In this document: piece by piece, positions 50,763 to 59,800 of the stretch
Layout of the letters: the number at the start of each line of letters is the position of its first letter
Numbering within the stretch: position 1 is the first letter of the stretch
Assembly (NCBI RefSeq): GCF_003287875.1
Contig: NZ_QMKK01000011.1
Span: forward strand, 1-64,000
Direction of reading: 5' to 3'
Length of the DNA: 64,000 bases
Source of the DNA: Martinezella tropici
Lineage (GTDB): Bacteria; Pseudomonadota; Alphaproteobacteria; Rhizobiales; Rhizobiaceae
Notes under the pieces: model-generated
The model's database searches: none
What the model saw: the letters and a program-made list of their open reading frames with translations, nothing else
Told to the model about the DNA's origin: nothing
Translations under genes and position numbers: made by a program

Positions 50763-51512
50763 ATGAGCAAACTGGCAGGCAAGGTCGCGATCGTGACCGG
50801 AGCATCCAAGGGAATCGGCGCGGGCATCGCCAAGGCGATGGGCGAGGCGGGTGCAGCCGTCATCGTCAATTATGCCTCGAGCCGCGAAGGTGCCGATAAG
50901 GTGGTGGCGGAAATCACGGCAAAGGGCGGTAAGGCGCTCGCCGTTCATGGCGATGTTTCCAAGGCCGACGACGTCAAGCAACTCTTTGCCGAAGCTAAAC
51001 AGGCCTTCGGACGCGTCGATATCCTCGTTAACAATGCCGGCGTCTACCAATTCGCCTCGATCGAGGAATTCGCCGAGCAGGAATTTCATCGCCAGTTCAA
51101 TATCAATGTGTTGGGCACATTGCTGACTACGCAGGAAGCCGTAAAGCATTTCGGCTCCGAAGGCGGCAGTGTGATTAACATCGGCTCCAACGCCGTCAGC
51201 ATGAACTTGCCGACTGCCTCCGTCTATACGGCAACCAAGGCCGCTGTGGATTCCATCACCAAGATCCTCGCCAAGGAACTCGGTTCACGCAATATCCGCG
51301 TCAACAATTTGGCACCGGGCGGCGTCGAGACCGAAGGCGTCGTCGCCGCAGGTATTATCGGCAGCGATTTTGAAAAGCATCTCGTCTCCCAGACCCCTCT
51401 CGGCCGTCTCGGCCAGCCGACCGATATCGCTCCGGTCGCCGTCTTCCTCGCTTCGCAGGATGCCGCTTGGGTAACCGGCGAAACCCTCTATGTCGGTGGT
51501 GGTCTGAAGTAG
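50763..51512 (+). CDS. Short-chain dehydrogenase/reductase (SDR)
   Basis: 249 residues. Rossmann motif KVAIVTGASKGIGAGIAKAM, NNAGVYQF, SSNAVSM with catalytic Ser (NIGSNAVSMNLPTASVYTAT: S, Y, K of YxxxK in SVYTATKAA), and the C-terminal GGGLK of FabG-like enzymes. Oxidoreductase with NAD(P)H; the name 3-oxoacyl-ACP reductase is often assigned, but a specific substrate is not shown. Likely controlled by the ArsR protein. Confidence 0.92.
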   Translation: MSKLAGKVAIVTGASKGIGAGIAKAMGEAGAAVIVNYASSREGADKVVAEITAKGGKALAVHGDVSKADDVKQLFAEAKQAFGRVDILVNNAGVYQFASIEEFAEQEFHRQFNINVLGTLLTTQEAVKHFGSEGGSVINIGSNAVSMNLPTASVYTATKAAVDSITKILAKELGSRNIRVNNLAPGGVETEGVVAAGIIGSDFEKHLVSQTPLGRLGQPTDIAPVAVFLASQDAAWVTGETLYVGGGLK

Positions 51513-51810
51513 TCGCTGTTCGCGATATTTCCCTCCGAGAGGAGGGCGGTTTGCCGGGCGCGACACAACCGCGCGCCCGGTCGATACTTTAGCAAACAAT
51601 TGCCAAACCACCTCATTTTCCTATTTAGTAGATCCGTTCGGGTTTTCCGACCAAGCATCACAGCCGCCAGGCCGCAAAGCGGCAATATCAGGCCGTGAGA
51701 TTTCAAAACGATTCTATCTTCAATGCGATCCTACGCGGCAGCGAATGCCATCGAACTCCCCTAAGATCCGCCGGCGATCGCTGTCGTGAACAACAACGGA
51801 GGACGTCTTT

Positions 51811-52320
51811 ATGAATACCGCCAATACCAAATCGAAATTGGGTACGCGCACCAATCTCAGCGAGGAGGCAACGCGCGATATTTCCGCAGCCTTGAGCGCC
51901 CTGCTGGCGGATGTCTTTGCCCTTTATCTCAAAACCAAGAATTTTCACTGGCACATGAGCGGGCCGCATTTCCGCGACTATCATCTGCTTCTCGACGAAC
52001 AGGGCGAGCAGATTTTCGATATGACCGACCCCATGGCCGAACGCGCCAGGAAGATCGGCGGAACGACCCTGCGGTCGATCGGTCAAATCGCCAAGCTGCA
52101 GCGCATTCCGGACAATGACGCCGAATATGTCGATCCGCAGGACATGCTCGCAGAACTGGCGGACGATAATCTGAAGCTCTCTGCCGAAATGCGCGCCGTC
52201 CACGACGTCTGCGACGAGTACGGCGATGTCGCTACAGCCAGCCTTCTGGAAAACTGGATTGACGAGACCGAGCGCCGTACCTGGTTCCTGTTTGAAACCA
52301 CACGCAAGTCCAACCGCTGA
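51811..52320 (+). CDS. dps: Dps-family DNA starvation / ferritin-like protein
   Basis: 169 residues, after GGAGGACG. LALYLKTKNFHWHMSGPHFR with DYHLLLDEQGEQIFDMTD gives the inter-subunit ferroxidase ligands His, His, Asp, Glu of Dps. Forms 12-mers that protect DNA and store iron against peroxide. Ends WFLFETTRKSNR. Single gene. A strong hairpin follows. Confidence 0.94.
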   Translation: MNTANTKSKLGTRTNLSEEATRDISAALSALLADVFALYLKTKNFHWHMSGPHFRDYHLLLDEQGEQIFDMTDPMAERARKIGGTTLRSIGQIAKLQRIPDNDAEYVDPQDMLAELADDNLKLSAEMRAVHDVCDEYGDVATASLLENWIDETERRTWFLFETTRKSNR

Positions 52321-52371
52321 TACTGAAACGGCGCGCCTTCGAACATGGTGAAGGCCCGTTTCGGCACGCTC

Positions 52372-52409
52372 GATTTCCTCGCTTCCGCACCGATGGAAGC
52401 GAGGAAATC
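52372..52409. repeat. 15-bp perfect hairpin downstream of dps
   Basis: GATTTCCTCGCTTCC, 8-base loop, GGAAGCGAGGAAATC. No T-run follows, so it is probably a transcript-stabilising or extragenic palindrome. Confidence 0.7.
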
Positions 52410-52462
52410 CTTGACTCCTGTGGAAAACATCTTAGAACCGGCGACGGAAAAGGAAGACTTCC

Positions 52463-52579
52463 ATGGTTCGCTTCGAACAGCTCGATAGCTTCAGTCACCT
52501 GGCGCAATGTGCCGGGCGGGATTTCCATTTTCCGGTTTCTTCCAAAACCAAGGCCAAAACGACGACGAAAACCGTCTGA
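52463..52579 (+). CDS. Possible 38-residue peptide gene
   Basis: MVRFEQLDSFSHLAQCAGRD then FHFPVSSKTKAKTTTKTV, ending TGA at 52579; AAGGAAG lies about 9 bases before the ATG. The C-terminal Lys/Thr-rich stretch suggests a small basic peptide, but no family is known. Confidence 0.35.
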   Translation: MVRFEQLDSFSHLAQCAGRDFHFPVSSKTKAKTTTKTV

Positions 52580-52689
52580 CGTCTCTGGCCTGCCGCTCTC
52601 TCCCCGGCTCGGCCGGGGACAGGAACCGGTCGTTATGACCGCGGTTCCCCCCTCGCCAAAGAGGAGAGAAGAGAAAGAGAGCTTGAGAA

Positions 52690-53724
52690 ATGGGTTTCAA
52701 AGTTGCAGTAGCGGGCGCGACCGGGAATGTCGGCCGCGAAATGCTCAACATCCTGGCCGAACGCGGCTTCCCGGCCGATGAGGTCGTGGCACTCGCATCG
52801 GCCCGTTCGCAGGGAACCGAAGTATCCTTCGGCGACCGGACGCTGAAGGTTTCCAACCTGGAGAACTACGATTTCTCCGACACCGACATCTGCCTGATGT
52901 CGGCCGGCGGCGACGTTTCGAAGAAGTTCTCGCCGAAGATCGGCGCCCAGGGCTGCGTCGTCATCGATAACTCCTCCGCATGGCGCTACGACGCCGATGT
53001 GCCGCTGATCGTTCCGGAAGTGAACCCGGATGCCGTCACGCAGTTCACCAAGCGCAACATCATCGCCAACCCGAATTGCTCGACCGCGCAGCTCGTCGTT
53101 GCGCTGAAGCCGCTGCATGACTTCGCCAAGATCAAGCGCGTCGTCGTTTCGACCTACCAGTCGGTTTCCGGCGCCGGCAAGGACGGCATGGACGAGCTGT
53201 TCAACCAGACCCGCGCCGTCTTCGTCGCCGACCCGATCGAAGCGAAGAAGTTCACCAAGCGCATCGCCTTCAACGTCATTCCGCACATCGATGTCTTCAT
53301 GGAAGACGGCTACACCAAGGAAGAGTGGAAGGTGCTGGCCGAAACCAAAAAGATGCTCGATCCGAAGATCAAGGTCACCTGCACGGCTGTGCGCGTCCCC
53401 GTCTTCATCGGCCATTCCGAATCCGTCAACATCGAGTTCGAAAACGAGATCACCGCCGACCAAGCCCGCGATATCCTGCGCGAAGCTCCCGGCTGCCTCG
53501 TCATCGACAAGCAGGAAAACGGCGGCTACATCACGCCGTACGAATCCGCCGGCGAGGACGCGACTTACATTTCGCGCATCCGTGAGGACGCAACGGTCGA
53601 AAACGGCCTCAACATCTGGGTCGTCTCCGACAACCTGCGCAAGGGCGCCGCGCTCAATGCCATCCAGATTGCCGAACTGCTCGTCAACCGCGGCCTGATC
53701 AAGCCGCGCAAGCAGGCTGCGTAA
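52690..53724 (+). CDS. asd: Aspartate-semialdehyde dehydrogenase
   Basis: 344 residues. MGFKVAVAGATGNVGREMLN NADP site; catalytic Cys in ANPNCSTAQLVVALKPLHDF; active-site STYQSVSGAGKDGMDELFNQ; and His in RVPVFIGHSESVNIEFE. Converts aspartyl phosphate to semialdehyde for lysine, threonine, methionine and murein DAP synthesis. The ATG follows GAGAAAGAGAGC. It ends before a terminator. Confidence 0.97.
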   Translation: MGFKVAVAGATGNVGREMLNILAERGFPADEVVALASARSQGTEVSFGDRTLKVSNLENYDFSDTDICLMSAGGDVSKKFSPKIGAQGCVVIDNSSAWRYDADVPLIVPEVNPDAVTQFTKRNIIANPNCSTAQLVVALKPLHDFAKIKRVVVSTYQSVSGAGKDGMDELFNQTRAVFVADPIEAKKFTKRIAFNVIPHIDVFMEDGYTKEEWKVLAETKKMLDPKIKVTCTAVRVPVFIGHSESVNIEFENEITADQARDILREAPGCLVIDKQENGGYITPYESAGEDATYISRIREDATVENGLNIWVVSDNLRKGAALNAIQIAELLVNRGLIKPRKQAA

Positions 53725-53781
53725 GGATCCGTAAACCAATTTACGGTTTATAAATCCTTGCCGGCTAAGCAGGATCGAATG

Positions 53782-53817
53782 AAAGCCTCGCCATTTCGGA
53801 TGAAAGGCGGGGCTTTT
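53782..53817 (+). terminator. Terminator after asd
   Basis: AAAGCCTCGCC / GGCGGGGCTTT (11 bp, one G-U pair) followed by T. Confidence 0.8.
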
Positions 53818-53837
53818 GCAAATGGGTTTGGGGGTCG

Positions 53838-53853
53838 TGTTTCACGTGAAGCG
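53838..53853. promoter_or_regulatory. parS-like site (ParB binding), second
   Basis: TGTTTCACGTGAAGCG, two mismatches from the parS 16-mer; 4.7 kb from the first. Confidence 0.5.
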
Positions 53854-54010
53854 AAACATTGATCGCTAAAATGAGATAATGACAGAACGGTTGGATGCTG
53901 GCATGGTCCAGTGGCAACTAGACAGCGCATAAGCCTGGAAACTGGAGGGTTTATGCGCCTTTCAAAACGGTTACCGCGCCCGCGGCGCGGTGAGAATTCG
54001 GGGACACTGA

Positions 54011-54832
54011 ATGCGCATCACAAAGTCTGGAATGGCAACTCTCGTGGCGGGCGGGTTGTTGCTGGCGACGCCGATTGCCGCAAATGCGGCATCCTGTGGC
54101 AACACTTCCGCCGGTTTCGAGAATTGGGTGCAGGAATTCAAACGCGAAGCGCAAGGACAAGGCGTCAGCGCCTCGATCCTCGATAGGGCCTTCGCCAACG
54201 TTCATTACAACCAGCCCACCATCCGCGCCGATCGCGGCCAGAAGAGCTTCAAGCTTTCCTTCGAGGAATTCATGAAGAAGCGCGGCGGCCAGACCATCAT
54301 CAATCGTGGCAGGAGCATGAAACAGGCCAACGCGGCACTGTTTGCCAAGATCGAGAAGCGTTTCGGCGTCCCCCCAGGCCCTATCATCGCGATCTGGGGC
54401 ATGGAAACTGGCTTCGGCAGCTATATGGGTGACCAGCATACGCTCTCCGCCGTTTCGACCCTTGCCTATGATTGCCGTCGTTCGGCCTTCTTCACCGAGC
54501 AGCTCTACTCCGCCCTGAAGCTTGTCGGCGAAGGCTACCTCAGCCCGTCGGCGCGCGGCGCGGCGCATGGCGAAATCGGCCAAACGCAATTCATGCCCAA
54601 GAACGTCGTTGCCTTCGGCGTCGACGAAGATGGCGACGGCAGGGTCGACCTCGTCGGCTCGCGCGCGGATGCACTCGCTTCGACGGCCAACTTCCTGCGC
54701 GGCCATGGCTGGCAGCCCGGCGCCGGCTATCAGCCCGGCGAGCCGAATTTCTCCGCTATTGCCGGCTGGAATGACGCAAGGGTCTATCAGCAGGCGATCG
54801 CCTATATCGGTCAGCAGATCGACGGCAGGTAA
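54011..54832 (+). CDS. Lytic murein transglycosylase (MltB type)
   Basis: 273 residues. Signal peptide (GMATLVAGGLLLATPIAANA) and the SLT_2/MltB domain: FENWVQEFKREAQGQGVSAS, ILDRAFANVHYN, and catalytic Glu in IIAIWGMETGFGSYMGDQHT. GEIGQTQFMPKNVVAFGVDE DGDG follows. Cleaves murein glycosidic bonds to 1,6-anhydro-muropeptides in the periplasm. Length is shorter than E. coli MltB, as typical in alphaproteobacteria. A terminator follows. Confidence 0.9.
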   Translation: MRITKSGMATLVAGGLLLATPIAANAASCGNTSAGFENWVQEFKREAQGQGVSASILDRAFANVHYNQPTIRADRGQKSFKLSFEEFMKKRGGQTIINRGRSMKQANAALFAKIEKRFGVPPGPIIAIWGMETGFGSYMGDQHTLSAVSTLAYDCRRSAFFTEQLYSALKLVGEGYLSPSARGAAHGEIGQTQFMPKNVVAFGVDEDGDGRVDLVGSRADALASTANFLRGHGWQPGAGYQPGEPNFSAIAGWNDARVYQQAIAYIGQQIDGR

Positions 54833-54850
54833 GCCTGATACCATGAATTA

Positions 54851-54887
54851 AAAAGGCGCTGCGACCGGATGGTGCGCAGCGCCTTTT
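54851..54887. terminator. Terminator between the transglycosylase and carbonic anhydrase genes
   Basis: AAAAGGCGCTGCG / CGCAGCGCCTTTT, a 13-bp perfect stem, bidirectional between convergent genes. Confidence 0.9.
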
Positions 54888-54925
54888 CATTTGATCTGCC
54901 GTTCGCCCCAATAAACGTCCGGCCG

Positions 54926-55567
54926 TTAAACGTCAGGGCGGATGAAATCGCGGGTGCTTGGGTCCATGATCCATAGCTCGCCCGTCGAAATGTCGAACCA
55001 TGCACCATGCAGGTGCAACTTGCCCTCTTCTTCCCGCGCCTTGATCTCCGGGAAACTGCGCAGATTCTCCAGCGAATTGCGGATCGAAATGCGCTCAAGC
55101 GCCGTCTGGCGCTCGGCCGGTGTCATGATATCGTTGCTCTGGATCTGTTCGGCGGCCGGCTTCAGCAAGCCCATCCATCGGCCGATGAAATCGCCAGGAG
55201 ACAGCGGCTCGGCATCAGGGTCCAGCGCGGCGCGGATACCGCCGCAACGGCCGTGGCCCATCACGACGATATCGGAGACCTTAAGCGACAGGACAGCGAA
55301 TTCGAGTGCCGACGACGTTGCATGGAAATTGCCATCCGGCTCATAGGGCGGCACCATGTTGGCGACGTTGCGGATGACGAAGAGCTCTCCCGGGCCGGCA
55401 TCGAAGATGATCTCCGGGGCCGAGCGGGAGTCACAACAGGCAATCACAAGGGTCGATGGGTTCTGGCCGAGCTCGGCCAGATTGCGATAGCGTTCGCGCT
55501 CATCGACGTAACGCCCGCTCATGAAGTTACGATAACCGTTCAGAAGGGTGTCGGGAAAGCTTTGCAT
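54926..55567 (-). CDS. Beta-class carbonic anhydrase
   Basis: 213 residues. Zinc ligands are in the standard places: VIACCDSRSAPEIIFDAGPG (Cys with Asp-Arg dyad), VVMGHGRCGGIRA (His, Cys). Interconverts CO2 and bicarbonate in the cytoplasm. RNVANMVPPYEPDGNFHATS is typical of the plant/bacterial clade. Convergent with the transglycosylase gene. Confidence 0.94.
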   Translation of the reverse strand: MQSFPDTLLNGYRNFMSGRYVDERERYRNLAELGQNPSTLVIACCDSRSAPEIIFDAGPGELFVIRNVANMVPPYEPDGNFHATSSALEFAVLSLKVSDIVVMGHGRCGGIRAALDPDAEPLSPGDFIGRWMGLLKPAAEQIQSNDIMTPAERQTALERISIRNSLENLRSFPEIKAREEEGKLHLHGAWFDISTGELWIMDPSTRDFIRPDV

Positions 55568-55639
55568 GACATTGAATTACAGCGCAGTTTGGCCGATGGC
55601 AACTGTTGCGCTGCAAAAAGCGTTAACCGTCGTAAGCCG

Positions 55640-56515
55640 CTATTTTTTTCGCCTCTGCGCCGGATGGACCAGGTGCCGCAGCTGCACCATCGCCATCGGC
55701 GTCGACAGGCTCGCTGAATCGACGGCAAGCGTCAGCTCGTTGCTGCCGCGTTTGACGGCGCGCGCCAGCACTTCGTAGACGCTGGCCGTCGTCAGCTGCA
55801 GTGCCCTTTCCTCGTCCACGCCGGAGAGCAGGCGCGACAGGAACACGGCGGACAGGAGATCGCCAAGGCCGTTCGGCGCCCCCTCGATGCTGCGATGCTC
55901 GGCAAGCAGCGCGTTTCGGCCGCTGAGATAGAGATTACCGATGCCGCCGGCCATCATCGGCACAGCCGAGGTTACCAGCATGCGCGAAGGTCCCAGCGCA
56001 AGGGCCGCCTCCATGATGGCGTTGTTATCCTCGAGTGGCGCACCGGCCAGCCACGCAAGCTCGTAACGGTTCGGCGTGGCCAAGGAGGCTAGCGGGATCA
56101 GGAGATCGCGGATGGCTTCGGCCGTTGCCTCGGGCACGTAAAGGCCGCCAGCGTCGCCGATCACAGGATCGCAGGCATAGAAAAGATCGGGATTCTTTTC
56201 CCGCAGGGCAGTCACCAGCCTGGCGACGGAGCGCGCCTGTGCGGCATTGCCGAAATAGCCCGAGAGAACCGCCTTCACCTCGGAAAGCCAGGGTGCCGCT
56301 ATGAGATCGTCGACGGCGTGGTCGAAATCCGCCTCGTTGAAGGTCAGCCGCGTAGAGCGGCCATGCCCCGGATGCCAGGGCAGAACGATGGTCGGCAGCG
56401 CCCAGACAGGGTGGCCGAGCGTTTCCAGCGCGAAAACGGCCGCACGATTGCCGACGGAGCCTCTGACGACATGACTGGAAATGACGATAACGGCGCCGGC
56501 CGACATTTGCGACAT
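55640..56515 (-). CDS. pdxY: Pyridoxal kinase PdxY
   Basis: 291 residues. RKxY-type ribokinase fold: SHVVRGSVGNRAAVFALETL, GHPVWALPTIVLPWHPGHGR (substrate loop), VIGDAGGLYVPEATAEAIRD and the anion-hole GLGDLLSAVFLSRLLSG, where Thr of GTGD is replaced by Leu as in several PdxY proteins. Phosphorylates pyridoxal in vitamin B6 salvage. Lies 72 bases upstream of the carbonic anhydrase gene in the same direction. Confidence 0.88.
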   Translation of the reverse strand: MSQMSAGAVIVISSHVVRGSVGNRAAVFALETLGHPVWALPTIVLPWHPGHGRSTRLTFNEADFDHAVDDLIAAPWLSEVKAVLSGYFGNAAQARSVARLVTALREKNPDLFYACDPVIGDAGGLYVPEATAEAIRDLLIPLASLATPNRYELAWLAGAPLEDNNAIMEAALALGPSRMLVTSAVPMMAGGIGNLYLSGRNALLAEHRSIEGAPNGLGDLLSAVFLSRLLSGVDEERALQLTTASVYEVLARAVKRGSNELTLAVDSASLSTPMAMVQLRHLVHPAQRRKK

Positions 56516-56807
56516 GATCTTGCTTTCAGTTCAGGGCTTCGCACTGCATGGCGCCGTTGATGATCCCTTTGGCGCCACTCTGTCAACCGCGCTTCACAGA
56601 GTCATGAAAACCTCTGTTGACGTCCGTGTTTCGCCAATTTCATGCCAATGTTCATCTGCTTTGCATCCAGATCGCATATTCCAGCAAGATTTTTAAAAAA
56701 ACGGAGCGAAATCGGTCCAAAAGCAACCAAATCCGCATTCTTTTTGCCAGTTTTTTCGCTAAACCTTCTGCTACTGTGGTCAGAATTTGAAAATCGGGAG
56801 GAATTTC

Positions 56808-59800
56808 ATGGCGCCCAGAACCAATCCGAAACGGGAAAAACAGATCGACACGGCACGCAAAATAGCCGCGGCATCGGGCAAGGCGCATCTTGATCCCGAA
56901 ATCCTGTTCGGTCGCGCCAGCAATGACGATATGGAGCGGTACACTCCGGAAATGCTAGCTCTTGCCGCGAGGCACGCGGCCAGGGAACTGGCAGCCTGGA
57001 GCGGTACCTCTCCGCGCGTCAGCATCGAGCAGGTCGCCAATATCGAGCCCGATGGCACCGCCGTGTCGATCCTCTCCATCACCGACCACAACATGCCCTT
57101 CCTTTACGAATCGATCATGGGCGAGGTGACCAGCAGCTACCGCGATCTCTATATGGCGGTGCACCCTATCCTGGTCATCGAGAAGGGCAAGCAGCCGAGC
57201 CTCTATTCCGCCGATCAGCCAAGCGACCCAGCCCATCGCGTCAGCCATATCCAGCTTCATCTCTCGCCCTTGACGACAGCGCAGGCGACCGATCTGACCA
57301 AGCGGGTCCAGACCGTGCTCGATCAGACGCATCTCACCGTTTCCGACTGGAAGCCGATGCTGTCGCGCCTCGATACCGTCATTTCCGAACTTTCCACCTA
57401 TGAGGCAGCTGGCCGCCGCAAGAACGATCGCGACGAGGCGCTCGCCTTCCTTGCCTGGCTACGGGATGGTAATTTCACCTTCCTCGGCATGCGCGAATAT
57501 GTCTATTCCGGCAAGGGCGCCAATGCCAAGGTGGAGCGCGATCGGGGCACCGGCCTCGGCATTCTCTCCAATCCGGATGTGCGCGTTCTCCGACAGGGGA
57601 AGGACGCCGTCACCACGACGCCGGAAATTCTCGCCTTCCTCGACGGGCCGGATTTCCTGATCGTCACCAAAGCCAACGTCAAATCGATCGTCCACCGCCG
57701 TGCCTATATGGATTATGTCGGCGTCAAGCGCTTCGATGCGGACGGCAATGTCACGGGCGAACTGCGCATTGTCGGCCTTTTCACCTCCACAGCCTATACC
57801 AGTGCGGCAGCCGAAGTGCCGCTGCTGCGCTCGAAAGTACAGAAGGTCAAGGATCATTTCGGCTTCGATCCCACGAGCCATTCCGGCCGCATGCTTGAAA
57901 ACACGCTGGAATCCTATCCGCGCGACGATCTCTTCCAGATCGACACCACGCTGCTCGCAAGCTTCGCCGAACAAATCAATGACCTGACAGACCGGCCGCG
58001 GGTGCGGGCGCTGCCGCGCATCGACCATTTCGACCGTTTCGTCTCGGTGATCGTCTATGTTCCGCGCGAGGAATATGATTCCGTCGTCCGCGAAAAGATC
58101 GGCAACTACCTGAAGTCAGTCTATGACGGTCGCGTCTCCGCCTATTATCCGGCCTTCCCGGAAGGCGGCGTGGCGCGCGTGCATTTCATCATCGGCCGCA
58201 GCGCCGGCAAGACGCCGCATATTCCGCAAGCGAAACTCGAAGAGGCGATCCGCGCCATCACCGCCCGCTGGGACGAACGCTTCGTCATGCTGGCAGGCCC
58301 GAAGGCGCCGAGCATCTCCGTCAGCCAGGCCTTTCAGGAAGCCTTCTCGCCGGAAGACGCTGTTGCCGATCTGCCTGATATCACGGCAACCGCCGGCGCC
58401 GAACCGATCCGCATCGCCTTTTATATCCGCAAGGATGAGGCCGGCGACATTTTCTCGCTGAAGATCTTTCATGGCCAGGGCAACCTGGCGCTGTCGCGCC
58501 GCGTGCCGCTCCTCGAAAATCTCGGCTTCAACGTCATGAGCGAGCGCACCTTCGATATTTATGTCACTGCCAGGGACGGCTCGACCGGCCATGTCGTCCT
58601 TCACGATATGGAGCTCGAAGCTCGCAGCGGCGCGACGATCGATCTCGCCCGCCATGGCGCGGCACTGGAGGAAGCTTTCCTCGCCGCCTTCGACGGCACG
58701 ATCGACAATGATGCCTTCAACCGGCTGATCGTCTCCGCCGACCTTTCCGCTCGCGAGACCAATGTGCTCCGCGCCTATTCCCGCTATCTACGCCAGGCAG
58801 GCATCGCCTATTCGCAGGATTACATCGCCGCGACCCTGGACAAATACCCGCGCATCGCTGCCTCGCTTTTCCGCCTCTTCCATGACACGCTTGATCCGAA
58901 GCTCAGCGAGAAGAACCGCACGAAAAAGCTTGTCGACCTGCATGCGGGCATCGAAGCCCAGCTTGCCGACGTTCCAAGCCTCGACGACGACCGCATCCTG
59001 CGCCGCTACGTCAACGCCATCGATGCGACGCTACGCACCAACTATTTCCAGAAGAACACCGACGGCACGCCAAAGGCCATGCTTGCCTTCAAGCTCGATC
59101 CGAAACTGCTGGATGGCCTGCCCGAACCGCGCCCCTTCCGCGAAATCTTCGTCTACGGCGTCGAAGTGGAGGGCGTCCACCTGCGCTTCGGCAAGGTGGC
59201 GCGCGGCGGCCTGCGCTGGTCGGATCGTGCGGAAGACTATCGCACCGAAGTGCTGGGCCTCGTAAAGGCGCAGCAGGTCAAGAACGCTGTTATCGTGCCC
59301 GTCGGCGCCAAGGGTGGCTTCTATCCGAAGAAGCTTCCGGTCGGCGGCAGCCGCGACGAAATCTTCAACGCCGGCCGCGAGGCCTATAAGACCTATATCC
59401 GCACGCTGCTGTCGATCACCGACAACATCTCCGGCGCCGATATCATTCCACCGGCCGACACCGTGCGGCTTGACGGCGACGACCCCTATTTCGTCGTCGC
59501 CGCCGACAAGGGCACCGCCACCTTCTCCGACACCGCCAATGCGCTGGCGCAGGAAGCCGGCTTCTGGCTGGACGATGCCTTTGCCTCGGGCGGCTCGGCC
59601 GGTTACGATCACAAGAAGATGGGCATCACCGCCCGCGGTGCGTGGGAAACGGTGAAGCGGCATTTCCGCGAAATGGACATCGACATCCAGACGACGCCCT
59701 TCAGCGTCGTCGGCGTCGGCGACATGTCCGGCGACGTCTTCGGCAACGGCATGCTGCTGTCGCCGAAAATCCGCCTGCTTGCCGCCTTCGACCATCGCGA

